Of a stretch of 64,000 nt of DNA, positions 1 to 9,593 are shown piece by piece. The notes under the pieces are model-generated. The model had not been told where the DNA came from. It ran no database searches and worked only from the letters and a program-made list of their open reading frames with translations. Source of the stretch: Poteriospumella lacustris (taxonomy: Eukaryota > Sar > Chrysophyceae > Chromulinales > Dinobryaceae); NCBI GenBank assembly GCA_008000375.1, contig SMOI01000089.1, positions 1 to 64,000 of the forward strand, read 5' to 3'. The position numbers and the translations under genes are program-made. How positions within the stretch are numbered: position 1 is the stretch's first letter; each line of letters begins with the position of its first letter.

Positions 1-22
1 CGAAGGGGCAGGTATCCTACCA

Positions 23-38
23 CCCCCCCCCCCCCCCC
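23..38. repeat. poly-C tract (16 C)
   Basis: An uninterrupted run of 16 C lies in the non-coding flank before the first gene. Similar poly-C or poly-G runs of 10 or more occur at 6331-6340, 12802-12813, 32337-32347 and 39486-39498, all outside coding regions. Otherwise positions 1-254 hold nothing I can support. Confidence 0.8.
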
Positions 39-254
39 ACCGCCCCTCCTTTGGCCTCCTCCTGCGATATAGCACATCTGGTTCGTACACATGCCGCCCC
101 TATGACTGAGAGGTTTGAAGTGTGAGAGGTTTGAAGTGGCATTTGACCATGCAGGTAGTCATGGTATTACAGAAACAGCTATATATGGCTGGATGGCTGG
201 CGGTCACTACAAATACACGACAACAACACATGTCTCTGTGGCAGAGACGAAATG

Positions 255-3200
255 CTACAAGGAAAGCGGATTGCGGCGGGGGCGCTTGGCTGTGCGTTCG
301 GACTCCGCATCGGTCGGCGGTTGCTTGCGAGTGGCAACCCTCCCTTTCTCCTTATCCTCCTTCTCTTCCTCCTCCGATGCACCGGCCACCCTCGCTATAG
401 TCGTTAATCCACTTACCTCCTGGTGTTGTGCCCGTATCTTCGGTGCAGTCGATAGCGGTCGAAGGGTGGATCCTTTTCCTTTGACACTGACTGTTGACAC
501 CATCGACGGTGCACTTGCCGCAGTGTCTCGCTGCAAAGACCGACTCTTCACTGCGGATACATTACCGATGTCAAAGGTCGGCCGTCTGGGTTCACTCTTG
601 AGGTTATGCACGACATTCTCTTTGATCGGCTCTTGGCCGCGATAGAGAGCGTTCGCCTGGTACACAAACGTGTAGGTCTTGTCCCACATCGCCTCGTCGC
701 TGGGCAGGACCACTTCGTTCTCGGCCAACGCGACATTAAACAACACATAACGTGGCCAGGGATACGCTCCGTCGACCAACCGTTCGGCGTGTGCGTCAAT
801 GTCGTTCGGCGATGTACGAGTACTCGCCGGGTCCACCGTTCGTCGCGTCGCATTCACCAACACCTCGATGGCCGTGCCCACCGCGTTGTTCGAATAGACG
901 ACCACCAAGCCAGGGGTACCTCGCTCCTGGAACGTCAAATGGACGTTGGATACTCGGCGTTTCACCCGGTACGCCCAATTGAACGCCACCGCACTCTCGA
1001 CACTCGCGACCGTCGAGTTCGTCCTGCAGAAGACGTCGTCCTGTTCCATGGCCGACAACCCCTCGGCGAGGACCAACGCCGCGATCTCCTCCGAAGACGT
1101 CGTGGCGTCCAGGTACACCACCGAGGCTACTGCTGGTTCAGGCGGTGCAGTGGAGAGCAGCGTGCTCACGAGCCATGGCGAGATGAAGTCCCTCGTATCG
1201 CCATTCCACCACCCCACCCGAAGCAACGATTCAGTGTCCGTACGCTGCTTCTGGCCATCCAACACACGGATTGCCGCTTTCGTAGCCTCGTTGTTACTCT
1301 TCATGTCAAAGCACCGCTCTATCACCGTCTGGTGGACGTTCGCCTGGACGAACGCTGGTCCTCCGAAGTACTGGCGGAACGCCTCTTCGCTCGCCACCAT
1401 CTTCGACGGTGCCCGCGTGAAGAAGTACTCGATGAACTTCAGCGTCGGGTACACATGACCACCGCACTCTTCTAGCAGGGACCGACAGAGCGTCTCGGTC
1501 AGCGCGGGTGTAGTCACATTGCGACCGACGCAGATGTCAATCAGCTGGCGGAAGTCGTCGTCCGTCTGCCGCAGGCAGATCTCGCTCATCGGCACTTTGA
1601 TCGCAAACTTGGCAGTCACTCCGCTGTCACTATAACGAGGAACTGCAGCACCGATCACCACCAGATGGGGATACGCAGACTTGAGCAGGGCCGTGAATAG
1701 AGCCGCGTTCGGGTTGGACTCGACCTCGTCGATCAGCACGGCCATATTCTGAGTCCGGTTCTTCAACAGCGTATCGAAGGCGAAACTGATCCCCTGCGGA
1801 ATGTCAGACGCACTCTTGAAGACGTACACCTGGTACCCGTCGGCTTGGAAGGACCTGGCGAGCAGCGTCAACAGACTCGTCTTGCCACTTCCACTACAGC
1901 CGCTCAGGTAGACGCTCGGAGTTCCACCTGGCTCATCGGTCCTGTAGCGGACGATTTCGGCTTTGATATTGTCAACTACTCGTTGTCGGTGCAGCAAATA
2001 CTGACCGAAGAAATTGGTTGGAAACAGGGCAGTGGGGATGGGAGCTACGTCCTCCCAAAGAAACGCGGCTGGAAGTGACTGGGCAAGCGCTGTAAGAGAC
2101 AGTGCGGTAGGATTTTTCATGAATATTTCCCCACTCCTGAGCTTCTGCACAACATTCGCTTTGATCAGCACGTTACCGCGATAGAGGGCGTTTGACTTAT
2201 GCACAAACGTGTAGATCCTTTCCCATAGCGCCTCGTCTCTGGGCAGGACCACTTCGTTCTTGTCCAACGCGAAATTGAACAACACATAACGTGACCAGGG
2301 ATACGCTCTGTCGACTAACCGTTCTGCGTGTGCATCAATGTCGTTCGGCAATGTACGAGTACTCGTCGGGTCCACCGTTCGTCGCGTCGCATTCACCAAC
2401 ACCTTGATGGCTGTGCCCACCGTGTCGTTTGAATAGACGACCACCAGGCCAGGGGTACCTCGCTCCTGGAACGTCAAATGGGCGTTGGGGACTCGGCGTT
2501 TCACCCGGTACGCCCAGTTGAAGGAAACAACACTCTCTACATTCGCAACCGTTGGGCTTGTACTGCAGAAGAAGTCGTCCTGTTCCATGGCCGACAATCC
2601 CTCGGCGATAACAAGTGCCGTGTTGAACTCATGTGACTCCGTTTGGTCCAGGTACACCACTGAAGCGTTTTCAGCCGGCACACTGGACAGCCGCGTATTG
2701 ACGAGCCATGGCGAGATGAAGTCCCTCGCCTCTTCATTCCACCAACCCACCCGCGCCAACGCGTCGATGTCCGTAAGCTCTTCCTGACCGCGCAACACAC
2801 GGATTGCCGCTTTCGTAGCGTATGTGTCACTCATGTCAAAGCACCGCTCTATCACCGTCCGGTAGACTCTTGCCTGGACGAACGCTGGTTCTCCGAAGTA
2901 CTGTCGGAACGCCTCTTCACTCGCCACCACTTCCGACGAGGCCAGTGTGAAGAAGTACTCGATGAACTTCAGCGTCGGATACGCGTGTCCCCCACACTCG
3001 TTCAGTAGGAACCGGCAGATCGTCTCGGTCAGCGCCGGCGTAGTCACATTGCGACCGACGCAGATGACGATCAGCTGTCGGAAGTCGTCTTCCGTCTGCC
3101 GCAGGCAGATTCCGCTCATCGGCACTTTGATCGCAAACTTGGCGGTCATTCCTAAGGAAGCATAGCGAGGTACGGCTGCGCCGATCACAACCAGATGGGG

Positions 3201-3776
3201 ATACCCACCCTTAAGAAGGGTCGTGAACAGAGTCGCGTTCGGGTTGGACTCGACCTCGTCGATCAGCACGGCCACATTCTGGGTTCGATTTTTCAACAAC
3301 GTCTTGAACGCCTTTTCTATTCCCTGCGGAATGTCAGACGCACTCTTGACGTAGTACACCTGGTACCCGTCGGCTTGGAAGGACCTGGTGAGCAGCGTCA
3401 ACAGACTCGTCTTGCCACTTCCACTACATCCGCTCAGGTAGACGCTCGGAGTTCCACCTGGCTCATCGGTCACACAACCAGCAATTTCGGCTTTGATATT
3501 ATCAACTACTCGTTGTCGACTCAGCACGAAGTGACCAGGAGGGAACAGGGCGATGGGGATGGGAGCTACGTCCTCCCAAAGAAACTCGGCTAGAACAAGA
3601 GACAGTGCGGTAGGATGGTCAATGAATAATTCCCCACAAGTTTCGGTTTTATTCGATCGAATTGCATAAGAACTACAGGCACCATTTCGATCAACCGCGT
3701 GAAACGCTGTTAATTGTTCTTGAGTCAAACCACATGGACAAGGAACAGCTGTTGCAGCAGCGACAGAAGTAGACAT
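255..3776 (-). CDS. Crinkler-like NTPase-nuclease protein, two tandem NTPase/REase-like modules
   Basis: An intronless 1,173-residue protein. Two near-identical modules about 510 residues apart each begin with a STAND/AAA-like P-loop NTPase: Walker A GCSGSGKTS at about 116-124 and 626-634, Walker B VLIDE at about 170-174 and 680-684, then a GGHxYPTLKFIEYFF helix like the GH-containing segment of Crinkler (CRN) NTPases. Each module ends with a segment (about 441-505 and its repeat) whose order, hydrophobic strand, IKVLVN/IEVLVN strand, then HAERLVD and a YVLFN strand, resembles the REase-like domain fused to NTPases in CRN effectors. The C-terminal tail is Glu/Lys-rich and ends in a basic KRPRR cluster, a likely nuclear localisation signal. 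No secretion signal or CRN LxLFLAK motif is visible at the N-terminus. The two modules are highly alike in DNA, so the duplication is recent. Family assignment rests on motif order, not on a search; nuclease activity is inference. Confidence 0.6.
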   Translation of the reverse strand: MSTSVAAATAVPCPCGLTQEQLTAFHAVDRNGACSSYAIRSNKTETCGELFIDHPTALSLVLAEFLWEDVAPIPIALFPPGHFVLSRQRVVDNIKAEIAGCVTDEPGGTPSVYLSGCSGSGKTSLLTLLTRSFQADGYQVYYVKSASDIPQGIEKAFKTLLKNRTQNVAVLIDEVESNPNATLFTTLLKGGYPHLVVIGAAVPRYASLGMTAKFAIKVPMSGICLRQTEDDFRQLIVICVGRNVTTPALTETICRFLLNECGGHAYPTLKFIEYFFTLASSEVVASEEAFRQYFGEPAFVQARVYRTVIERCFDMSDTYATKAAIRVLRGQEELTDIDALARVGWWNEEARDFISPWLVNTRLSSVPAENASVVYLDQTESHEFNTALVIAEGLSAMEQDDFFCSTSPTVANVESVVSFNWAYRVKRRVPNAHLTFQERGTPGLVVVYSNDTVGTAIKVLVNATRRTVDPTSTRTLPNDIDAHAERLVDRAYPWSRYVLFNFALDKNEVVLPRDEALWERIYTFVHKSNALYRGNVLIKANVVQKLRSGEIFMKNPTALSLTALAQSLPAAFLWEDVAPIPTALFPTNFFGQYLLHRQRVVDNIKAEIVRYRTDEPGGTPSVYLSGCSGSGKTSLLTLLARSFQADGYQVYVFKSASDIPQGISFAFDTLLKNRTQNMAVLIDEVESNPNAALFTALLKSAYPHLVVIGAAVPRYSDSGVTAKFAIKVPMSEICLRQTDDDFRQLIDICVGRNVTTPALTETLCRSLLEECGGHVYPTLKFIEYFFTRAPSKMVASEEAFRQYFGGPAFVQANVHQTVIERCFDMKSNNEATKAAIRVLDGQKQRTDTESLLRVGWWNGDTRDFISPWLVSTLLSTAPPEPAVASVVYLDATTSSEEIAALVLAEGLSAMEQDDVFCRTNSTVASVESAVAFNWAYRVKRRVSNVHLTFQERGTPGLVVVYSNNAVGTAIEVLVNATRRTVDPASTRTSPNDIDAHAERLVDGAYPWPRYVLFNVALAENEVVLPSDEAMWDKTYTFVYQANALYRGQEPIKENVVHNLKSEPRRPTFDIGNVSAVKSRSLQRDTAASAPSMVSTVSVKGKGSTLRPLSTAPKIRAQHQEVSGLTTIARVAGASEEEEKEDKEKGRVATRKQPPTDAESERTAKRPRRNPLSL

Positions 3777-4585
3777 TGAGTACTAAATATTCCTTGTTAA
3801 AATTTACTTGTGAAAATCTGTAACAAAAAGGTCCAATAATCAGAAGAGAGGTGGGCAGAACGAGTCGGATCGAGATTCTACTCCCCTCTCTGCTGTGCAC
3901 CCTAGAACCACAGACCTCACAAACATCCAAAGACAGTTGCTGTCTATCGGTCTCTTGTCTCCTCCTGTTTCCAATCGTCAGATGAGATGACATCTTCAGT
4001 CATCTCGACAATGTCAACGAGGTAATAACGAAGAACATCGACAGTATCTTATCAATGACAGAGCGTGAAACGGGCCATCACCTGTACATCTGGACGTTGC
4101 ATGAACAACTCGACCGTCTAGCATGAATTCGGCAAGTTCGATGATACACAGTGTCGGGCCAACTTGGCTACGTTTTACGACAGAGTACTCAGTGGCTCAA
4201 CGAAATTCGTTCGTTGTGATCCGTACGAAAGCTAAGCGATGGTACACGTTGAATATGGCCAGGGGTCTATTAGTCATGTTGTTGTTACTCTACCCCATAA
4301 ATGTCTTTTCTGACAACTGGTTGGCATGATGCCATTTATGCCAGAGCTTCTGTGGAGACAGTGTAGGCAAAACATGCACTTCGAGAACGGCATCGGCCCG
4401 ACGTCCCTGCGTCCAGAGCGACGTCGAGATGGGCTTCCTTTCCTTGGCCAGCAATACCTACACGTTCTCCATAATAGAAATAAACGGATTTTTATTAACT
4501 GCAAATATAATCAAAAGCTTTTCCCAAAAGGGAAATGCTTACATTATGTTCACATCCCAAAAATGATCAACAGAGAATTCATTCC
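3777..4585. other. intergenic AT-richer region with possible decayed coding remnant
   Basis: No intact gene is visible. Around 3985-4120 a plus-strand stretch reads as an open helical peptide (containing NVNEVITKNIDSILS) that soon hits stops, and 4140-4330 can be read as protein-like sequence only with frame changes. This could be a pseudogene remnant or chance; support is weak. Confidence 0.2.
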
Positions 4586-4591
4586 TACATA

Positions 4592-5062
4592 CCGGATTTG
4601 TACTATCTTTTGGTATTGGAGAATTTGGTATTTTATTATGACGTTAAATAATTATTTCCAAATTGGTATTTGTCAGGGACAATACTTTTACAAATCCAGT
4701 GTTGCGCCTGCTGCGGCTTTAATTTTAGAGGGCAGTTAGGTACTGAGCACTTCTGCTTATGAGATCTTTATCTCTCAATATTGGTAAAACCACTGGCGTC
4801 TTTCTGCAGCTGACGTAAAGCCAATAAAGCAACTGTGCAACGTTTTAAGAAAGAGAACGTACTGTGCGGGACTGCACAGTACTTTAAAGGCAAACTACTC
4901 AGTATTTTTGGAATACAACAGTGGTATACTAGTACAGTAATTTTCCTAAATTTGGTATTCTTCGGATGTAATTTATTGGCTACATTGAGCCACTCGCACT
5001 CAAAATAGTATTTGAACAAATATTTATTTAAATACCAATACCAAAAGATAGTACAAATCCGG
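4592..5062. mobile_element. MITE-like non-autonomous DNA transposon (471 bp)
   Basis: The ends are perfect inverted repeats of 28 bp: CCGGATTTGTACTATCTTTT begins the left arm (4592-4619) and its complement closes the right arm (5035-5062). Both ends are flanked by the direct repeat TACATA (4586-4591 and 5063-5068), a plausible 6-bp target-site duplication. The interior is AT-rich, has no transposase, and includes a small hairpin (GTACTGTGC/GCACAGTAC, 4859-4882). Short open frames on both strands share the same peptide only because they start in the inverted repeats. The superfamily is not identified; the exact boundary could shift by 1-2 bp because TA is palindromic. Confidence 0.7.
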
Positions 5063-5193
5063 TACATACATACACAGTGTACTCATCGTAGCTGCTGGTA
5101 AGCCGTACCCTAGACTCACAGAATACACAAACATCACAAAGTTTGAGTCGCTCTGTCGTCTCTCCCCTCCGCACCGCTGGCGCAGTCAACAAC

Positions 5194-5258
5194 TCCTCGG
5201 TCAGTCAATCCTCAGTCAGTGAATCCTCAGTCAGTCAATCCTCGGTCACTCAATCCTC
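5194..5258. repeat. 15-bp tandem repeat, 4.3 copies
   Basis: Four imperfect copies of TCCTCAGTCAGTCAA lie just upstream of the next gene. They fall in a short open frame (5143-5346) that would read as Ser/Val/Gln repeats and overlaps the downstream start codon in another frame; I take this as 5' flank or leader, not a gene. Confidence 0.75.
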
Positions 5259-5342
5259 GTTGGCACCACGTTTGAATGTTGATATTCAATACAACTTTGA
5301 CAACGATCACATTCTATTGCAAATTTTATTACGCACTGTAGT

Positions 5343-5942
5343 ATGATGGAAGACATTGAACAATCGTTTCAGACCTGGGTGGAACACGGTACAGTCACTG
5401 TAACAGTTGCCGATGCAACCGCAGTGCAGCAAGAGCTGAAGGTGCTACTGGCAGAGCTGTGTGCCAAGCTCAACACTCGGGAGCTCATTCTCCCCGAAGA
5501 CGGTATACTCCAAGTATCAGAGGGATTGACAACTTGGATTTGCCAGTTGTTAGAAGTTGAGGACCACGTCCAATTGTGTTCGGCACTGGGTATGATTGTG
5601 CGGCTGTTCTTGAGCTTTCGAGGTCTGGTGAAATCTTCCGCTCAGCAGGTCGCAGATGACCACAAATTCGATATGGCCAATTGCAATGATCGCGGCTATG
5701 CTGAGTGTGAATCAGCGCATGTTACCACGCACAACATCGATTCGACATTCCAGGGGGACGTGAACAAGCGATTGGATGAAGTCCTCAAGCGATTGGAAGA
5801 CTTTATCAAGCGATTGGATGTGGTGAACAAGCGACTTGATCGGATGAACATCAAGCTGGACACTATTCTAAATCACCTCCCCATCGAACAAGCTATTCAA
5901 CAAGCGATCGAACCCCACACCGGTGATGCACACGGCAAGTAG
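5343..5942 (+). CDS. hypothetical protein with C-terminal coiled coil
   Basis: A 199-residue protein I do not recognise. The N-terminal 100 residues are acidic and helical. Residues about 138-180 form a heptad-like series of KRLDEVLKRLEDFIKRLD-type repeats (Leu/Ile every 3-4 residues, alternating Lys and Asp/Glu), a strong coiled-coil pattern that suggests oligomerisation. No signal peptide or membrane segment is visible. Two ATG codons (5343, 5346) stand together at the start; the first is taken. The gene converges on the minus-strand genes to its right. Confidence 0.6.
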   Translation: MMEDIEQSFQTWVEHGTVTVTVADATAVQQELKVLLAELCAKLNTRELILPEDGILQVSEGLTTWICQLLEVEDHVQLCSALGMIVRLFLSFRGLVKSSAQQVADDHKFDMANCNDRGYAECESAHVTTHNIDSTFQGDVNKRLDEVLKRLEDFIKRLDVVNKRLDRMNIKLDTILNHLPIEQAIQQAIEPHTGDAHGK

Positions 5943-5987
5943 ATGTACGTGTACCTGTAATGCGGGCCTAAATAAATCAAAAAGCGA

Positions 5988-6194
5988 TCATTGTTCATTG
6001 TTAATTGGAGCAATAGTCCAAACTGGACGTTGTGGTTGATGTTGCTCTGTGGCCGCGTCAGATTGATGAGGCTTCATCACGCCACCCGTGGACCTAAATC
6101 GGAGAATAGGATCTATCTGATTCTCCAACCAGGCGAAGCAGCATGTCTGACAGAGCCGCGGTTGTAAATGCCCACGACACTGCTCAATCTCCAT
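5988..6194 (-). CDS. possible small Cys/His-containing protein or exon
   Basis: An open frame of 68 residues with an ATG start, containing closely spaced Cys and His (CRGHLQPRLCQTCC) near the N-terminus, a hint of a metal-binding knuckle. It may be a terminal exon of the minus-strand gene to its right, since an acceptor-like TTGCAG precedes it, but I could not join the frames. Low confidence. Confidence 0.25.
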   Translation of the reverse strand: MEIEQCRGHLQPRLCQTCCFAWLENQIDPILRFRSTGGVMKPHQSDAATEQHQPQRPVWTIAPINNEQ

Positions 6195-6591
6195 CGTTCA
6201 TCGGTATTTGGAATCAGCAACCTGCAAAAGAAAAATAACCAACAACTTCGCAGCAACCGCAACAGAGAAGACTTTAAATGGATTATTGAAGTGTGTTACC
6301 AGTCGAATCCGAATGGGGAGAGGCAAGCGAGGGGGGGGGGTGTCAGAAGGAACCTGCTGCAGGCCGTCCCACGATGAAGGCTGAGGCAACAAACTACTTC
6401 ACCGCCCGCGTTCTTCTTTTAGAAAAACAAAAGTACGAAGTAGAACACATTTCAAATGACTGCAATGTAGACCGTAGGAAGAGGGAAAATGCAAAGGTGG
6501 GCAGCTATGACTTTCAACGACCACGTGAAAGAGGCGGCCATGCAAACAACCAGACATTAGAGGTCATTGACGTCAGATGCTACTCATGATC

Positions 6592-6668
6592 ATGGCAATG
6601 GAAATTGCAATGGCAATAGCAATGGAAATTGCAATGACAATGGCAATGGCAATAGTAATATTAATGGC
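6592..6668. repeat. GGCAAT/GGAAATT-type short tandem repeat
   Basis: A degenerate array of hexamers built from GGCAAT, AGCAAT and GGAAATTGCAAT. The rest of 6195-6747 shows a G10 run at 6331-6340 and no supported gene. Confidence 0.7.
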
Positions 6669-6747
6669 GAAGGTGACTACTGAAAAAGAAAGGAAAGGGT
6701 AGACGAAGCTCAAGCTCAACAGCCATCTGAACGTAGCCGAACGCACA

Positions 6748-7248
6748 TCAATCAAAGAATCCATCCGGTAGGGAATCCATGACCCCGACAACCCGGCTGT
6801 TCCCACTAGCATGGATACTGGACGTAACATGGCCTTGGCGCGTTCCAATCACCCCCACGGCCTTCGCCGACTCCGTCGCTGTTATGCGCGACCGTACGGT
6901 GTTGGTCATCTCAGGAAGTGACTCGGCAGATCTATGACTTGCGGGATTCGACGGCGCAGGTAACGAGGCTGGTATGGATGCGGGACTGACATCGCTGGTG
7001 GTGTCGCTACCATCAGTTTGACGTGCCGTCGGATGGATGTCGGGATAACAGGACAGGCACTTGCCCATGTTTACTTCGCCGACGACCGTCAAGGGAGCCC
7101 ACTCAGAGAATAAGCCATTGGATACCTTTTTGTAAGTCTGCTTCCCGCATGTGGAACATTGTCCCAGTCGCACTCTGGCCAACGCCACATCATCTACTGT
7201 GGTGGAACTCTCCGTATGGGCATCGGTCAACGACAAAGAGAACGACAT
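6748..7248 (-). CDS. zinc-ribbon-like hypothetical protein
   Basis: A 166-residue protein. Residues about 31-69 hold two CxxC knuckles, CSTCGKQTY and CLSCYP, about 33 residues apart, separated by a segment with aromatic and Val residues. This four-cysteine arrangement is typical of a small zinc ribbon seen in protist proteins of unknown role. The remainder is Ser/Pro/Ala-rich and probably disordered. The start ATG at 7248 gives MSFSLSLTD; no signal peptide. It is divergent from the gene at 7795, sharing an upstream region of about 550 bp. Confidence 0.5.
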   Translation of the reverse strand: MSFSLSLTDAHTESSTTVDDVALARVRLGQCSTCGKQTYKKVSNGLFSEWAPLTVVGEVNMGKCLSCYPDIHPTARQTDGSDTTSDVSPASIPASLPAPSNPASHRSAESLPEMTNTVRSRITATESAKAVGVIGTRQGHVTSSIHASGNSRVVGVMDSLPDGFFD

Positions 7249-7794
7249 TTTCGCACGATTTTATAGAAATTTAAATTATGAAAACTGGTTCCTAACACTT
7301 GACGAAACTGACAACACGTTTCGCTGGGAGAAATGGTCAGTTTGGAATCCAACGGGCCTCTGTTCTCGGCGTCGGAAGTGGCGAGAAGAAGGTGTTCCCA
7401 TTTCTTGTCTCTCTCCCAATGTCGAACCGACAGGGAGAGCAGGTCATCCATGAGTGCGAGCTCTCTGACAGATTCCCGTCGTGGACCGTTGACGTCCGGC
7501 CGTCGACCACTTCAACGTCATCGTCGCCCTAATCGAATCGAATCGCCAATTTGAAGTAGACACCGGGCCTCCGATTCGTGTCACTCACTGACTGAATCTC
7601 TTGTTTTCCTGTCTTTCCAAGTCCTAAGACAAGTTGAAGACGCTTCACATTCTTTTTTTTTGTAGCTGTGGTTTTTGTTGCTCTTTCGTTCGTTGGGATG
7701 AACTGTAGCGTTCGATCGGATTGCCGTCCGAGTGATCTCCCTTCTCTTCTCTGTTTCATCGGCGATTTTTTCTTTAAAGTCCAACAGTAAATTC
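7249..7794. other. divergent intergenic region
   Basis: About 550 bp between two divergent starts, so it presumably holds both promoters. I see a T-rich tract near 7651-7662 and no repeat or conserved element I can name. Confidence 0.5.
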
Positions 7795-8325
7795 ATGCAT
7801 CAACAACGAGATGTCATGGTTTTAGCCCATGGTAGCTCCAGAGTCATTGGCTACGTGGAAAATATGACAATGACTATGTATCCGGAGTCGCCTCTCATCA
7901 ATTATCATAATATCGCCTGTTTTCAATCGTTGAGCCGTTATCTCTGTGTGTATGTTTTCAATAGAAGCAACACACCGATTCGATATAAGCGGCCAAAAGT
8001 TTATTCGGGTGACGTCGTCGAATCGATTCTGGAAGACACGTCGATCCCGGCGGGCCGCGGCTGTTGTATCGTCTTCGAAGAAATCTTATCGCTATGGCCT
8101 TGTCGTTGGGCGGATATTGACGCCGAATTGGTCTTTGCACAATCCGATGGACGTGAAGTCTTCGTCCGTGTGCGTCAAAACCTGCATTTCTTTCAAGCTG
8201 GCGATATCACTGTGTCGTCACCGCACGGTCCGGAACTGATCGAGGCCAGAAAAGTCAAAGGCGCATTCTGGAATCGTAGTGGGAAAGTGGACCTCTTCGT
8301 CAAATTCGCGATGGAAGAACCATAA
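7795..8325 (+). CDS. hypothetical protein, about 176 residues
   Basis: Not recognised. The open frame extends upstream but without an ATG; the first is at 7795 (MHQQRDVMVLAHG), with another seven codons on. The product is a compact, mixed hydrophobic/charged sequence with alternating strand-like segments (VMVLAHGSSRVIGYV; LCVYVFNRS; ELVFAQSDGREVFVRVR; KVDLFVKFAM), suggesting a small beta-rich globular domain. No signal peptide, membrane segment or cysteine cluster is visible. Intronless. Confidence 0.5.
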   Translation: MHQQRDVMVLAHGSSRVIGYVENMTMTMYPESPLINYHNIACFQSLSRYLCVYVFNRSNTPIRYKRPKVYSGDVVESILEDTSIPAGRGCCIVFEEILSLWPCRWADIDAELVFAQSDGREVFVRVRQNLHFFQAGDITVSSPHGPELIEARKVKGAFWNRSGKVDLFVKFAMEEP

Positions 8326-9593
8326 CCTGGATACTGTTAAAATGGGGATGGCGAAGGGGCGTGCAGGAGGACACACTCCAATTACAGTGAGCCTACGCCT
8401 ACGCCTACGCATTAGACACTGTCCTCCTCCGCCTCCCTACTCTCATCAATGTGCTTCCTTTTGTTTGTTTTGATTTGTTTTGTTTTGTTTCGATGACGAC
8501 GACGACTCATAGAGAGATTGTGGCCGCTTTGCCATGGAAAGTTGCTGGTTTTGTTCACTGTCGTGGTCAATGTCGCTGTGGTTTTATTGCTTTGTTTGTT
8601 TGGTTTGATGTCCCTTTCTCGTTTTTTATCTAATGGCGCTCTGATTGTACGAGTATTGGTCCTGGTCTCCTATTGTTTCATGATTATGTTGTCTATGTGT
8701 TACGTTGCGTTGGTTGTCCCCGCCATGGACCAATCCTTTTCCATTCCCCCGTCTCCCCTCCGCTTGCTCCTTCTTCTTCTTCTCGACCTTCACCGTCACC
8801 ATCCCGTGACCCCTTGGTGGTGCATATGTACGTAGTATGTGTGCGTACCCCTTGGCGGTGCTCATCGGAAGCCTGTGTTCTGTTGGTTCTGTTGTGCTGT
8901 TTCGTGTTGTGTTGTGTTTGGGGGCCCGCAGCCACCCACATCGCCGCTGTGTTCGACATGGTGTGCCAGCGAGGTCCACACTCCAGTGCATGTCCCTTGG
9001 GGTGTGAAACATACGCTCTTCACACCCTCTCCTCCCCGCTGCGCCATTCTTTCCACCCGTCGACGAGATGCCCACAAGGCCCGGCAAGTGCCGACCGCCG
9101 TCACTTCCTCTCGCATAACCGTCGCCACCACCTGTAACAATGACAACAACGACAACGACAAGAGTGAGGACGGCGACGTCTGAAAGTTCTCTTTGTTGTT
9201 GAGCGATTGTGTTATACCAATCTGTATTTGAGTGACCCGCCGACACGACGACTGCTGTCACTGAAGGAGTCTCTGCTGCGTCTCTGCAGTCCTTTGGTTA
9301 TCGGTCGGTCACGGAGACTCTGCTGGGGAGAGACCGTTTCACTTTTCGGCAAAACCGCCGCTTCGGCATCATCATCGACAGCGACAAATCGACGATCTGG
9401 GATCGATGATAAGACACCGGAAAACTACATAACTAACCATAAAACTAGACCCCCCACAAGGTGTTCTCTCTCGACGGACAAGTCTTTGTGGACGGGACGC
9501 GGGACATTTGAAAGTTTTGGTGTGGAGCCTGCTGTGTACGACGTGCTACGCGCTACGGTGACGATCGTTTTCCTGTGCTGAATAATAAACACG
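8326..9593. other. long intergenic region, no supported gene
   Basis: About 1.27 kb. It contains TTTGTT-type repeats near 8460-8495, a short hydrophobic open frame (8609-8835) and overlapping frames on both strands rich in Pro, Ser, Arg and Cys. None has convincing composition or a recognisable domain. It may include the 5' leader of the gene at 9594. Confidence 0.4.

Noticed and set aside
606-1475. A plus-strand open frame of 289 codons opposite the NTPase-nuclease gene
   Set aside because: Antisense to a coding region with Walker motifs; Arg/His-rich composition without domain features.
4326-4739. Plus-strand frame of 137 codons
   Set aside because: It runs into the MITE left end, and its last part is inverted-repeat sequence; not a credible gene.
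8518-8835. Short hydrophobic plus-strand frame
   Set aside because: Hydrophobicity follows from T-rich DNA; the only ATG lies well inside; no support from neighbours.
8626-9261. A minus-strand frame of 211 codons
   Set aside because: Composition of low-complexity, repeat-like DNA; no domain, and the frame covers a TTG/GTT-rich stretch. Could be a leader region.
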